Position numbers and translations under genes: made by a program. From the NCBI RefSeq assembly GCF_024320785.1, contig NZ_JANDBC010000001.1:1370001-1434000 (forward strand): a stretch of 64,000 nucleotides of DNA, read 5' to 3'. The notes under the pieces were generated by a model. It was not told the origin of the DNA. It saw only the letters and a list, made by a program, of their open reading frames with translations, and made no database searches. Below, one piece after another: positions 16,420 through 25,489 of this stretch (position 1 is its first letter; the number at the start of each line of letters is the position of its first letter). This DNA is from Gracilimonas sediminicola. Its GTDB lineage: Bacteria; Bacteroidota; Rhodothermia; Balneolales; Balneolaceae.

Positions 16420-17988
16420 ATGTCAAACAACTATTCAACCAAAAATCGAGTGCTAAAAACTACTACATACCTATTCACGATATTTTTGTCCCTTACATTA
16501 AGTTCCGGTGTTTTAGCGCAGACTATTATTCTTGACCAACAAGACCTGCTCGATAATTACGAAAACTCCTGCTACGATGACCACATAAGCTTTTTCCCTT
16601 CTATCGCTTGTACTGACGATATTAAAGGCTATTTCAATGTTTTGCCATTTTACACAAACACCGTTTATAATTCTGAATATGCCAGAGGCTTGAATGATGG
16701 TCCTGCCTGGCAAGGTAAAGGAGTGAATTTTACTACAGCTTTTGGTTTTTCCGGAAGGTGGGGTAATCTCACTTACGTTTTTAACCCTATCATTCAATAC
16801 AACCAGAACCTCCCATTTAATACCGGTGTGCAATACACTAGTCGTAATAATCCATACCAGTATCCTTTTGATGACATTGATTATGTAATTAGATACGGAG
16901 AAAGTTCAGATGTAAAACTCTATCCTGGTCAAAGCGAAGTTGCACTGTCTCTCAATAAAATAAAGTTTTCACTGTCCACCCAAAATATGCGCTGGGGTCC
17001 TGCTATTTATAACCCCATTCTTATGAGCACTAACGCAGGTGGCTTTCCTCACTTCAGGATTGGAACCAATGAAGTTTTGGAAACCTCTATAGGTGACATT
17101 GATGGCCAAATTATTTGGGGGTTAATTGATGAGTCTGAATACTATAATGACAACCCTGGAGATGACCAACGATATTTAACGGGGATTACTTTAGGATACA
17201 GCCCTCATTTCTTTAAAGAATTTTCTGTAACCGTTCACCGTGTATTATATACTCAAACCCGATACCTCACTGGTTTCTTTGATAATGGGTTAGCCGTTTT
17301 TTCGGGCATAATTGCCCCTGACAAGGGTAAAACAATTAAAGGTCGGTATTTCCCAAATGATGTCTACGATCAAATGATGACCCTTTCTATGAAATATAAA
17401 AATATAGATGACCGATTCGGTTTATATTGGGAATGGGGTTGGGGTGATTTTGCTGCCGGAATTTCAAATTTTCTCGAGCATCCTGATGATGCCGGTGGAT
17501 ATACCATTGGGTTGTGGAAAGAATTTACCCTGTCTAATGCTAATAGATTCCGTCTACTATTTGAACATAATGATCTTGCAACCTGGGATATACGATATAC
17601 TGCCGGATATGGCCCCCCTTCTTTTTACATCCATCGTATAAATAGGCAAGGGTACACTAATAACGGTCAAATTATTGGGGCGTCGATAGGGCCCGGTGGG
17701 AATTCAGATGAAATCCGACTCACCTATTTTTGGGATGAATCTTCTTTATCTCTGGAATACCAGCGCACCCGATTTAACGATGACTACTTTTTTACTCAAG
17801 TCGCCGGGAATCAAAAAAGGCCATTTGACCTGGAACATCACGTAGGCTTTCAATACACCAGCAAACAATTCAACAAGCTTACATTTAATGCTGCCTTTTT
17901 TACCGGGATTAGAAATAACTACCTGTATCAAGACCCTATTTTAAAAGTAAATATACACTCGAAGGTCGCATTTAGATATCATTTCTAA
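16420..17988 (+). CDS. Capsule assembly outer-membrane protein, Wzi family
   Basis: A 522-residue secreted protein with a signal peptide (about residues 1-34, cut near VLAQ) and a mature part of alternating short strands typical of an outer-membrane barrel, ending in the aromatic KVAFRYHF. QNMRWGPAIYNPILMS and GGFPHFRIG are the core of the Wzi/CapsuleAssembly family. Wzi anchors capsular polysaccharide to the outer surface. It ends the plus-strand glycan run (67 bp after the last glycosyltransferase) and is convergent with metK. Its presence argues that the product of this locus is displayed on the cell surface. Confidence 0.88.
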   Translation: MSNNYSTKNRVLKTTTYLFTIFLSLTLSSGVLAQTIILDQQDLLDNYENSCYDDHISFFPSIACTDDIKGYFNVLPFYTNTVYNSEYARGLNDGPAWQGKGVNFTTAFGFSGRWGNLTYVFNPIIQYNQNLPFNTGVQYTSRNNPYQYPFDDIDYVIRYGESSDVKLYPGQSEVALSLNKIKFSLSTQNMRWGPAIYNPILMSTNAGGFPHFRIGTNEVLETSIGDIDGQIIWGLIDESEYYNDNPGDDQRYLTGITLGYSPHFFKEFSVTVHRVLYTQTRYLTGFFDNGLAVFSGIIAPDKGKTIKGRYFPNDVYDQMMTLSMKYKNIDDRFGLYWEWGWGDFAAGISNFLEHPDDAGGYTIGLWKEFTLSNANRFRLLFEHNDLATWDIRYTAGYGPPSFYIHRINRQGYTNNGQIIGASIGPGGNSDEIRLTYFWDESSLSLEYQRTRFNDDYFFTQVAGNQKRPFDLEHHVGFQYTSKQFNKLTFNAAFFTGIRNNYLYQDPILKVNIHSKVAFRYHF

Positions 17989-18031
17989 ATAGTGAATGAC
18001 CTGAAAGCAACGTATAAAATAAGATTTTTAA

Positions 18032-19156
18032 TCACCCCAGCCTATCCACAAAATCCAGCTTCTCCCAGGGGAATTCTTCTCTTCCAAAGTGTCCATAGGC
18101 AGCGGTTTTACGGTAAATAGGGCTTTTTAGGTTGAAGCGTTTGATGATGCCTTGTGGAGTGCAGTCAAAGGTTTTGGCTACCTTGTCGGCCAGTTCAACA
18201 TCGCTCATTTTACCGGTTCCGTAAGTGTGTACATTTATGGATACCGGCTCAACCACACCAATTGCATAGGCAAGCTGAACCAAGCATTCTTCAGCCAGAC
18301 CTGCAGCCACAATGTTTTTAGCAATATGCCGGGAAGCATAGGCTGCACTACGATCCACCTTCGATGGGTCTTTCCCGGAAAAAGCACCGCCGCCGTGAGC
18401 TCCTCGTCCGCCATAGGTATCCACGATGATTTTTCGGCCGGTAAGCCCGGTATCACCGTGCGGGCCTCCGATTACAAACTTCCCGGTTGGGTTTACATGA
18501 TAAATCGTTTCGTCATCCACCAACTCGCCAGGTATTACATTCCCAATCAGGTGTTTTTTTATGTCGGACTGAATCTGAGCTTGCTCAACCCCCGCATCAT
18601 GCTGGGTTGAAAGAACAATCGTATGAATGCGGGCCGGTTTTCCGTTTTCGTCATACTCAATGGTAACCTGACTTTTACTGTCCGGTCCCAGGTAATTCAT
18701 GTTATCCGTTTGTTTACGGATTTTGGCCAGTTCCTTCAGCAAGCTGTGTGAGTACTGAAGAGGCATCGGCATAAACTCCGGGGTTTCTTTGGTCGCATAG
18801 CCAAACATCATGCCCTGATCACCGGCTCCGTCTCTATCTACCCCCTGGGCGATATCAGGACTTTGATTATGGATGGTGGAAAGCACACCACAACTTTCTG
18901 AATCAAATCGGTAGGAAGCTTTGGTGTACCCAATTTCACGTATTACCTCCCTTACAATTTCCTGCACGTCAATGTATGATTCGGTTGTCACCTCACCGGA
19001 AACCACAGCCAAGCCGGTGGTCACGAGGGTTTCAACAGCAACACGGGATTCAGGGTCATCAGCGAGGAGAGCATCTAAAATGGCGTCTGAAATTTGATCG
19101 GCTACTTTATCCGGATGTCCTTCGGATACAGACTCAGAGGTAAAAAGATTTTTCAT
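18032..19156 (-). CDS. metK: S-adenosylmethionine synthetase
   Basis: Makes S-adenosylmethionine from methionine and ATP in the cytoplasm. The N-terminus has SEGHPDK (11-17, with H14 in the ATP site). The family signature GAGDQG is present in the first half, and the glycine-rich loop [15 protein letters not shown], which binds ATP phosphates, is in the second half. At 374 residues it is about 10 shorter than the E. coli enzyme but complete. The ATG at 19156 gives the canonical start. Possible promoter at 19242-19249; no known SAM riboswitch is recognisable in the leader. Confidence 0.98.
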   Translation of the reverse strand: MKNLFTSESVSEGHPDKVADQISDAILDALLADDPESRVAVETLVTTGLAVVSGEVTTESYIDVQEIVREVIREIGYTKASYRFDSESCGVLSTIHNQSPDIAQGVDRDGAGDQGMMFGYATKETPEFMPMPLQYSHSLLKELAKIRKQTDNMNYLGPDSKSQVTIEYDENGKPARIHTIVLSTQHDAGVEQAQIQSDIKKHLIGNVIPGELVDDETIYHVNPTGKFVIGGPHGDTGLTGRKIIVDTYGGRGAHGGGAFSGKDPSKVDRSAAYASRHIAKNIVAAGLAEECLVQLAYAIGVVEPVSINVHTYGTGKMSDVELADKVAKTFDCTPQGIIKRFNLKSPIYRKTAAYGHFGREEFPWEKLDFVDRLG

Positions 19157-19241
19157 GCGTAAACTAAATTCTTTGAAATAATAAGGTGCTTTCGGTTAGG
19201 AAAATGTGATGTTTGGGAATCTCCCCGCTTCACAAAGGCTG

Positions 19242-19249
19242 CAAAGTTA
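19242..19249 (-). promoter_or_regulatory. Possible -7 element (TAnnTTTG) upstream of metK
   Basis: The minus strand reads TAACTTTG about 86 bases before the metK ATG, matching the Bacteroidota housekeeping -7 element TAnnTTTG. No clear TTG -33 element is found at the right spacing, and whether this lineage uses the same consensus is not known from the window, so this is tentative. Confidence 0.3.
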
Positions 19250-19299
19250 AAAAGATTTGACGAGAAAAAAGCTATGTATATCGACTTTCATTCCTTTTT

Positions 19300-19593
19300 C
19301 TACTCAAGCCTCTCGGATATTATGTCAGGGTCTCTTCTACAATCAAGTATGGCGTGAACATAAACTACATCCTCCTTCATTATATAGTAAATCGCAAATG
19401 GGAACCGGTTAGCAAACATGCAATGGTAACTTCCAAACTTTTTGGAATGTACCCCGGCATATAACATTAGTGAATCTATGTCAGAATAAAGGGCATCAAG
19501 AAAGTAGTCTCCCAGGCCCTGTTCCTGACTTTCATAGAAGTAAAACCCATTTACTAAGTCTGATTTGGCTGAATCCAGAATCAGAATCTTCAT
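19300..19593 (-). CDS. RelE/ParE-family toxin
   Basis: A 97-residue protein of the RelE/ParE superfamily. Visible family traits are the N-terminal helix with FYESQEQGLGDYFLDAL (18-34), the central strand with RFPFAIYYI, and the C-terminal strand ending in HAILDCRRDPD (80-90). Such toxins cleave ribosome-bound mRNA or inhibit gyrase; the sequence does not decide which. It overlaps the upstream antitoxin by 4 bp (19590-19593), the typical antitoxin-first order. Placed between metK and ruvB, a common landing spot for small modules between housekeeping genes. Confidence 0.88.
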   Translation of the reverse strand: MKILILDSAKSDLVNGFYFYESQEQGLGDYFLDALYSDIDSLMLYAGVHSKKFGSYHCMFANRFPFAIYYIMKEDVVYVHAILDCRRDPDIISERLE

Positions 19594-19805
19594 GATATCT
19601 GTCTTCTAATGTCCTCTTTGGCTTTCTTCCAATCTGTAAATGAATCTTTTCCCTCTTTAAGCGCCTGCTCTCTATTATCCAACACATTCTTATGCCAAAC
19701 AGGAGGAGTATAATCAGCTTCTTTACTAATATCCTTCCATAGATCTTCCATTAGCTGAAGCTTTTCTTTCTGTGTAAGGTGTTCTATAACGATTTGATTA
19801 TCCAT
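19590..19805 (-). CDS. Antitoxin, addiction-module component family
   Basis: A 71-residue antitoxin of the family that pairs with RelE/ParE toxins. Traits: LTQKEKLQLMEDLWKDIS (10-27) at the N-terminus, PPVWHKNVLDNREQAL in the middle and a C-terminal basic helix ending WKKAKEDIRRQI, which would wrap the toxin. It precedes and overlaps the toxin gene, so both are co-translated and the antitoxin probably represses its own promoter. The start at 19805 is 24 bp downstream of the ruvB stop codon. Confidence 0.88.
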   Translation of the reverse strand: MDNQIVIEHLTQKEKLQLMEDLWKDISKEADYTPPVWHKNVLDNREQALKEGKDSFTDWKKAKEDIRRQIS

Positions 19806-19829
19806 GATGCAAGAATTTAACAGAATGCA

Positions 19830-20843
19830 CTAATTAAACAAATCACGGTCAGTCTTAGACGGGTCAACATTCAAATACTGATACGCTTTCTTCGTGCCAA
19901 TCCGGCCTTTCGGCGTTCGCTGCAAAAAACCTTCTTTAATAAGGAAAGGTTCATATACCTCTTCAATCGTGCCTTTATCTTCTCCCACAGCAACACCCAG
20001 TGTACTTAAGCCCACCGGACCTCCATCGTAATTTTCGATGATTGCTTTCAGAATCCGGATGTCCATTTCATCCAGTCCGTTGTTATCTACATCCAACGCA
20101 TTGAGGGCCTTATCCGCAATCTTGTCGTCTATGGTATCCAAACTTTCCACCTGCGCAAAATCACGGGTGCGGCGAAGTAGCTTATTGACGATACGTGGAG
20201 TTCCGCGGCTTCTTCGGGCAATTTCATGAGCGCCGGCTTCGGTTATTCCCATCCCCATGATGTCTGCCGTTCGGAGGGCAATTCGCTGAAGCAATTCTAC
20301 ATCGTAATAATCCAGCCGCATATCGATACCGAAACGTGCGCGAAGTGGGGCCGTCAACAGTCCTTTACGGGTTGTTGCCCCAACCAGTGTAAAATGGTTT
20401 AGCTCAATCTGAATACTGCGTGCGTTAGGCCCGGAGTCAATCACAATATCCAGCTTATAGTCTTCCATAGCTGAATACAAATATTCTTCGATCACCGGGT
20501 TTAGCCGGTGAATTTCATCAATAAAAAGCACATCCCCTTCATCCAGGTTTGTGAGCATACCTGCCAGATCTCCCGGCTTTTCGAGTACAGGTCCTGTAGT
20601 GGGGCGAATTTTGACGCCCATTTCATTCGCAATAATATAGGAAAGGGTAGTTTTTCCCAGCCCCGGAGGACCAGAAAGAATAACGTGATCCAGTGCGTCG
20701 CCCCGCTGCTTGGCTGCCTTTATAAAAACCGAAAGATTAGAAATGGCCTTTTTCTGGCCAATAAACTCCTGAAGCGATCCCGGACGAACCGTCTGTTCAA
20801 ATGCTTCTTCTTTTTCTTCAGGATTTAATAGTGGATTATTCAC
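19830..20843 (-). CDS. ruvB: Holliday junction branch migration ATPase
   Basis: The hexameric motor that works with RuvA on Holliday junctions. AAA+ motifs: Walker A GPPGLGKTT (58-66), Walker B LFIDEIH with D109-E110, sensor region GATTRKGLL, and the RuvB-specific RARFGIDMRLDYY. The C-terminal winged helix carries QRTPKGRIGTKKAYQYL, which contacts DNA. Length 337 is standard. No ruvA or ruvC nearby. Start ATG at 20843 gives a typical short N-terminal extension before the conserved RPGSLQEFIGQ. Confidence 0.98.
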   Translation of the reverse strand: MNNPLLNPEEKEEAFEQTVRPGSLQEFIGQKKAISNLSVFIKAAKQRGDALDHVILSGPPGLGKTTLSYIIANEMGVKIRPTTGPVLEKPGDLAGMLTNLDEGDVLFIDEIHRLNPVIEEYLYSAMEDYKLDIVIDSGPNARSIQIELNHFTLVGATTRKGLLTAPLRARFGIDMRLDYYDVELLQRIALRTADIMGMGITEAGAHEIARRSRGTPRIVNKLLRRTRDFAQVESLDTIDDKIADKALNALDVDNNGLDEMDIRILKAIIENYDGGPVGLSTLGVAVGEDKGTIEEVYEPFLIKEGFLQRTPKGRIGTKKAYQYLNVDPSKTDRDLFN

Positions 20844-20926
20844 GTTATAGAGATAGTCTAATTGTTAACGCTAAGTTTACAGAATTATACTTAGTTTTAT
20901 AGCGAATTGCGCATGCTAATTAATGA

Positions 20927-23182
20927 ATGCCCTTTATGAAAAAGACGTCCTTATCGCCCGATGAAGTTAACTTCGACCCATCGGTTACAGAAAAATCGAA
21001 GATTGCCAAGAAAAGGGCCAATCCCAAAAAGAACGAAATCCTTAAACAGAAAGGTATGCATAAGGATTTGCGATCCAGCAACCTGAAGATTTTCGGGAGC
21101 GATTACTTTTTCAATTACGAGTTGAGCTGGCTAAAATTCAACGAGCGTGTGCTGGCCGAAGCCCAAAATGAGAAGAATAAAATCCTGGAGCGGGTAAAGT
21201 TTCTTTCCATCGTCTGCTCTAACCTCGATGAGTTTTTCCAAAAGCGGGTAGGTGGACTCAAACGACAGTTGCTGGCCGGAGTCAAAGAATTATCAGTTGA
21301 TGGCATGACCCCTTCCGATCAGCTTAAATCGGTTCGGCATGAAGTACAGAATATGATTGAAGCTTATCGAAGCTGTTTTTTTGAAGATCTCGTTCCCAAA
21401 CTTTCCCAGAAAGGAATTCAGATAAAATCTTATTCCGACCTCACCGATTATCAGAAAAGCGTAAGCGACCGGTATTTTCAAAAACAGGTTTACCCAATCG
21501 TTACCCCGCTGGCGGTTGATGAATCCCACCCTTTTCCATTTATCTCTAACAAGAGCCTCTCTTTTGCCATCGAGCTGGTAAACCCCAGAACCAAAGAAAA
21601 ATCGTTTGCCCGACTTAAGATTCCTGCCAATCGGAATCGTTTTGTTCAGGTGCACCGAAAAGGAAACAAGGTAATTCTTGTGCCTATCGAGGATATTATC
21701 CGCGAGAAAATGGATCATTTTTTTCCGGGAATGAAGGTGCTTTCTGCCCATATGTTTCGGGTAACCCGGAATGCCTCTGTTGACCGCAATGAGGAAGAAG
21801 CCGAAGATCTGCTTGAGACCATTGAGGATGAGCTGAGAGAACGAAAGTTTGCCGAAATTGTGCGGCTCGAAATTGATGCCGAGATGCCCAAACATCTGAA
21901 AAAATATCTCATCAAAAACCTGAACATCAACTGGCAGGATGTGTATGAGATGAAAGGCACGATTGGGCTGGCTGATTCTATGGAGATAGCTAAGCTAAGC
22001 GGGTTTAACCGGCTCAAAGAGCGGGTATGGACTCCGGTTTTACATCCCTCGCTCAAACATAACCCCGAAGAAGAGATTCCCAGTATTTTTGAGGTCATCA
22101 AGAAAGGTGATTTCATGGTGCACCATCCCTACCACAGTTTTGAGCTTTCAACGCAGCGGTTTGTGGAAGAGGCAGCACGAGACCCAAAAGTACTTGCCAT
22201 AAAACAGACTTTGTACAGAACCTCGAAAGACTCCCCATTAATGCACTCCCTGATGAATGCCGCGGAGGAGGGAAAACAGGTTGCTGTGTTGGTTGAAATT
22301 AAAGCCCGGTTTGATGAAGAACGAAACATTAATTGGGCGCAGAAGCTGGAGAACTTTGGCGTGCATGTGGCCTATGGTATTCCCGGATTAAAAATCCATA
22401 CCAAGCTTACCATGGTAGTTCGTGAAGAAAGCGACGGCCTCAGAACCTATTGCCACATCGGAACCGGAAACTACCACCCGGATACAGCACAGCTCTATGA
22501 AGACCTGGCTCTTTTCACCTGTGATGAAAAACTCTGTTCCGATGTTACCGATATCTTCAACCTGCTTACAGGCTACGCTCCCGAACAAACTTTTGAAAAG
22601 TTATTGGTTGCTCCCAACCATATGCGTAAGCAGATGAATGAACTGATTGAAAAAGAGGTGAAAGAAGCCCGGAAAGGGAACCCTGCCCGTATCATCGCCA
22701 AAATGAACAGCCTGGAAGACCCGATGATTATCCAAAAGCTGTATGAAGCCTCTCAGATTGGGGTTAAAATAGACCTGATTGTCCGGGGAGTCTGCCGACT
22801 TGTTCCGGGTAAAGAAGGAATGAGCGAGAACATAACCGTTCACTCCATTATTGGGCGGTACCTGGAGCATTCCCGCGTCTACTACTTCCATCATGGTGGG
22901 GAGCATAAGTACTTTATCGGTTCAGCTGACTGGATGCACCGCAACCTGGATGCACGCGTTGAGGCCATTACCCCTATCGAGAAAACCGAGTTAAAGAAAT
23001 ACCTGCAGTTTGTTATCAATATTTATTTTAATGATAACAAGCAGCGATGGCTATTGATGGAAGACGGAAGCTACCAGCGGGCTCAAAAAGAAAAAGGCGA
23101 TTCCAAACTAAGTGCTCATGACTTCCTGATGAATCATATGAAGGAAGGCGCCGAACCTATCCCTCAGGTACACAGTGAATAA
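20927..23182 (+). CDS. ppk1: Polyphosphate kinase 1
   Basis: Reversibly builds inorganic polyphosphate from ATP. The core starts near residue 57 (FFNYELSWLKFNERVLAEA). The autophosphorylated histidine is H491 in KIHTK, and the second active-site histidine is H671 in SADWMHRNLDARVE (666-679); both sit in PLD-like half domains. At 751 residues it is about 60 longer than E. coli Ppk because of a Lys-rich, probably disordered N-terminal extension (residues 1-55). A second ATG at codon 4 (20936) is an alternative start. It is divergent from ruvB and convergent with the TPR gene, leaving only 10 bp between the stops. Confidence 0.97.
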   Translation: MPFMKKTSLSPDEVNFDPSVTEKSKIAKKRANPKKNEILKQKGMHKDLRSSNLKIFGSDYFFNYELSWLKFNERVLAEAQNEKNKILERVKFLSIVCSNLDEFFQKRVGGLKRQLLAGVKELSVDGMTPSDQLKSVRHEVQNMIEAYRSCFFEDLVPKLSQKGIQIKSYSDLTDYQKSVSDRYFQKQVYPIVTPLAVDESHPFPFISNKSLSFAIELVNPRTKEKSFARLKIPANRNRFVQVHRKGNKVILVPIEDIIREKMDHFFPGMKVLSAHMFRVTRNASVDRNEEEAEDLLETIEDELRERKFAEIVRLEIDAEMPKHLKKYLIKNLNINWQDVYEMKGTIGLADSMEIAKLSGFNRLKERVWTPVLHPSLKHNPEEEIPSIFEVIKKGDFMVHHPYHSFELSTQRFVEEAARDPKVLAIKQTLYRTSKDSPLMHSLMNAAEEGKQVAVLVEIKARFDEERNINWAQKLENFGVHVAYGIPGLKIHTKLTMVVREESDGLRTYCHIGTGNYHPDTAQLYEDLALFTCDEKLCSDVTDIFNLLTGYAPEQTFEKLLVAPNHMRKQMNELIEKEVKEARKGNPARIIAKMNSLEDPMIIQKLYEASQIGVKIDLIVRGVCRLVPGKEGMSENITVHSIIGRYLEHSRVYYFHHGGEHKYFIGSADWMHRNLDARVEAITPIEKTELKKYLQFVINIYFNDNKQRWLLMEDGSYQRAQKEKGDSKLSAHDFLMNHMKEGAEPIPQVHSE

Positions 23183-23192
23183 TTAGTGGAAA

Positions 23193-23999
23193 TTATTCTA
23201 ACTGCTGGGCATCAAAGCCTTCGTAGTCTGAACTTCCAAGGTCATCGCTAAGCTTCTTCAACAAACGGAAAGCCGGCTTACGAAACATGCCATCCAGTTG
23301 ATAGGCTTCGAATACTGCTTTTTGAGCTTCCTCGAGTTCTCCTACATTTACGAGGGCATTGCCCATATACCAATACGCTTTTTCGAGAATCATGCGGCTG
23401 TCTTCAACCCGTTCTGCCGCTTCCCGGAATGCCGAAATTGCCTCTTCGTAATTAGATTCGTTGTAAAGGATAATCCCCTTATTGAGAAATGCTTTCGATC
23501 CATAGGGCTCTTCATCAAATCGGTTTATGACTTCATCAAACAGCTCAAGTGCGCGGTCTTCGTTTCCGGAGACGATGGCCTCAAAGCCGAGGTTCAGGAG
23601 AGAATCTGCGGTGGTAATGCGCATGTCTTTAGCCCGAACACCATCTGACGTTTCCACCTGATCGGGTCCGATTTGATTAATTACAAACTGATCGATCTGA
23701 GTTGGAGTTTCTATCCTGAATATTTGCACCAAAGCAATGATCACAAAAACGGCCGCTGCCGCTACATGCCAAGTGTAGGAAGGAAGTTTCGTGATGGTAG
23801 CCGACCCTGAATCCGGTTTTGAGTTCAATGCTTCACGTTCAATCAGTTCTTTTACGTTTACCTCAACTTCAAGAACATCCAACAGTTCCGGGTTTTTCGC
23901 GAACTCATTCCACAGAGCCTGAATCTCTTCCTCCGAAAGTTGCCCTTTTATGTAGGCATCTATCTGCTGTCTAATTTCTGTTTCTCTCGAATTTTCCAT
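23193..23999 (-). CDS. Membrane-anchored TPR protein, putative anti-sigma partner
   Basis: A 268-residue protein with a cytoplasmic N-terminal part (1-75) containing QIDAYIKGQLSEEEIQALW, like the zinc-less anti-sigma helices of FCB ECF systems. One membrane helix (about 76-92) follows, then a periplasmic region with TPR-like repeats (about 130-250), including EDRALELFDEVI and NYEEAISAFREAAE. It lies 89 bp downstream of an ECF-like sigma gene on the same strand. The likely role is to hold that sigma factor and sense an envelope condition through the TPRs. The partner assignment rests on position and layout only. Confidence 0.7.
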   Translation of the reverse strand: MENSRETEIRQQIDAYIKGQLSEEEIQALWNEFAKNPELLDVLEVEVNVKELIEREALNSKPDSGSATITKLPSYTWHVAAAAVFVIIALVQIFRIETPTQIDQFVINQIGPDQVETSDGVRAKDMRITTADSLLNLGFEAIVSGNEDRALELFDEVINRFDEEPYGSKAFLNKGIILYNESNYEEAISAFREAAERVEDSRMILEKAYWYMGNALVNVGELEEAQKAVFEAYQLDGMFRKPAFRLLKKLSDDLGSSDYEGFDAQQLE

Positions 24000-24020
24000 A
24001 CTAAAGCTTTTCTATTACTT

Positions 24021-24047
24021 CAGAATGTATTCTATAAATACATTCTG
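24021..24047. repeat. Perfect 10-bp inverted repeat between sigma and TPR genes
   Basis: CAGAATGTAT (24021-24030) and ATACATTCTG (24038-24047) form a perfect 10-bp stem with a 7-base loop. It lies between the sigma gene and its TPR partner, just upstream of the partner's start. There is no U-run, so it is more likely an operator or RNA-processing/attenuation site than a terminator. Confidence 0.55.
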
Positions 24048-24088
24048 ATCTCACATAGTTAGAGCGATGAAAAAGCAATTCCTTACAG

Positions 24089-24634
24089 TTAAAGTTTAAT
24101 TTTTTTTTCGAAGCATTCTTTGAGCACATTTATCACCCGGTGTTTCTTGGTCCAGGCGTTGTTCACAGAGATATTAAAATGATCGGCAACCACCGAAGTT
24201 TCGTAGTCAGGATTCTGAAACCAATATTCAATGTATTTTTTATAATCAGCCTTCAACGACTCCATACAGCGTTTCAGGATGTTCATTTTCTCATTATCGA
24301 GCAATCGGTTAAGCTGATCGGCCTTGTCTGAATGGTGCTCGGGAAGGTCCTCATAATTGACCTCACGGTCTTTGGAAAGCTGCTTAAAATACTCGTGTTT
24401 GGCCGTGGTAAACAGGTAGTTTATTACCGCATCCGGGTTCGAAATCTTGTCTTCACGAATTTTTTCTATGGCAATCAGGAGCGTATTTTGTGCGCAGTCT
24501 TGGGCATCATGAACTGTGGCATCCAGGCGTACCATCAAAAACTTAATAAGCACCGGAGTGATTACATTCACCTGCTCGGTGATTGCAGCCTCATTTTTTT
24601 CCAGTACGGCATCCACAAATTTCGAATAATCCAT
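24089..24634 (-). CDS. RNA polymerase sigma factor, ECF-like (sigma-70 family)
   Basis: A 181-residue protein with a region-2 helix pair (about 25-85), including AQDCAQNTLLIAIEKI where region 2.2 binds core RNA polymerase. The C-terminal region 4 has CMESLKADYKKYIEYWF and the recognition helix TSVVADHFNISVNNAWTKKH (about 146-165). The normal ECF AxxxG-x-SxxT motif is altered (VADHFNISVNNA), so it is a divergent sigma. It precedes the TPR membrane protein as the first gene of a two-gene operon. It probably controls an envelope-related regulon and its own promoter; an inverted repeat lies just upstream. Confidence 0.8.
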   Translation of the reverse strand: MDYSKFVDAVLEKNEAAITEQVNVITPVLIKFLMVRLDATVHDAQDCAQNTLLIAIEKIREDKISNPDAVINYLFTTAKHEYFKQLSKDREVNYEDLPEHHSDKADQLNRLLDNEKMNILKRCMESLKADYKKYIEYWFQNPDYETSVVADHFNISVNNAWTKKHRVINVLKECFEKKIKL

Positions 24635-24657
24635 GCCCTTATTTTTGCCTAAATTAA

Positions 24658-24680
24658 GTGAATGCTAAAATAACATTCAC
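24658..24680. repeat. 7-bp inverted repeat upstream of the sigma gene
   Basis: GTGAATG (24658-24664) and CATTCAC (24674-24680) with a 9-base spacer, 24 bp upstream of the sigma-factor start and in the divergent gap to scpA. It shares the GAATG...CATTC half-sites of the repeat at 24021-24047, hinting at a common binding protein, perhaps autoregulation. Confidence 0.4.
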
Positions 24681-24731
24681 CAACCAAAAGAAAATAAAGA
24701 AATTTAGTTTCTAACAGTGTAGTTTTAAGGT

Positions 24732-25475
24732 ATGTATCGCGTACAGCTCAACAACTTTGAAGGCCCGCTCGACCTGCTCCTTTTCTTTATCAAAAAGGAC
24801 GAACTCGATATTTACAATATCCCTATCTCCTACATCACCAAGCAGTTCCTGGATTACATACATATGCTGGAAGAACTGGACCTGGATGTAGCCAGTGAAT
24901 TTATTTTGATGGCCAGTATGCTGATGTCCATCAAAGCCAAAATGATGCTCCCTCGGGAAGACTCTGACGATGAAGAAATGGATGAGTCTGATCCCCGATA
25001 TGAACTGGTGCAACGACTGCTGGAATACAAACGATACAAGGAAATGTCGGAAAAAATGGCCGACATGGACGAAGAAGTCCGTAAACAGTTTATGCGCGGA
25101 TACCCGGAAGCCGACGATGTGGAACAACAGGCCACCGGAGAAGCCTTGCAGGACGTAACTATGTTTGACCTGATCGCCGCCTTCAAGAAAGTGCTGCAGG
25201 ATATTGAGCGAAAGAACATTGTTCACCACGTTGAGAAGGTGAGCACTACTGTTGAAGAACAAGCCGAATTTGTGCTGAACCGCTTGCAAGATCACGGCCG
25301 GCAAACCTTTATGGAGGTTTGTTCAACCCTGAAGAACAAAATCTATGTGGTTGTGACCTTCCTGGCAGTTCTGGAAATGATTAAGGAGCAACAAATCAAT
25401 CTTTTTCTCGAAGAAGACCCTACGAAATTTTATATCGACCTAAAGCCGGTGGATGAAATCATCGGCGCTAACTAA
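24732..25475 (+). CDS. scpA: Segregation and condensation protein A
   Basis: The kleisin subunit of the bacterial SMC condensin. The N-terminal part YRVQLNNFEGPLDLLLFFI (2-20) is diagnostic, as are EFILMASMLMSIKAKMML (about 56-73) and a C-terminal winged-helix segment TFLAVLEMIKEQQINL (about 213-228). The middle (about 75-140) is acidic and variable. At 247 residues it is standard. ScpB is not adjacent. The ATG at 24732 matches the conserved N-terminus. Confidence 0.95.
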   Translation: MYRVQLNNFEGPLDLLLFFIKKDELDIYNIPISYITKQFLDYIHMLEELDLDVASEFILMASMLMSIKAKMMLPREDSDDEEMDESDPRYELVQRLLEYKRYKEMSEKMADMDEEVRKQFMRGYPEADDVEQQATGEALQDVTMFDLIAAFKKVLQDIERKNIVHHVEKVSTTVEEQAEFVLNRLQDHGRQTFMEVCSTLKNKIYVVVTFLAVLEMIKEQQINLFLEEDPTKFYIDLKPVDEIIGAN

Positions 25476-25489
25476 ACCTGATTACCTTA

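Noticed and set aside
19157-19299. SAM riboswitch upstream of metK
   Set aside because: No SAM-I or SAM-II core could be lined up with the leader; only a possible promoter element was found.
21293-21895. 200-codon minus-strand frame inside ppk1
   Set aside because: Antisense shadow of a highly conserved gene.
24711-25304. 197-codon minus-strand frame
   Set aside because: Lies wholly against scpA, whose conserved protein sequence explains the region.
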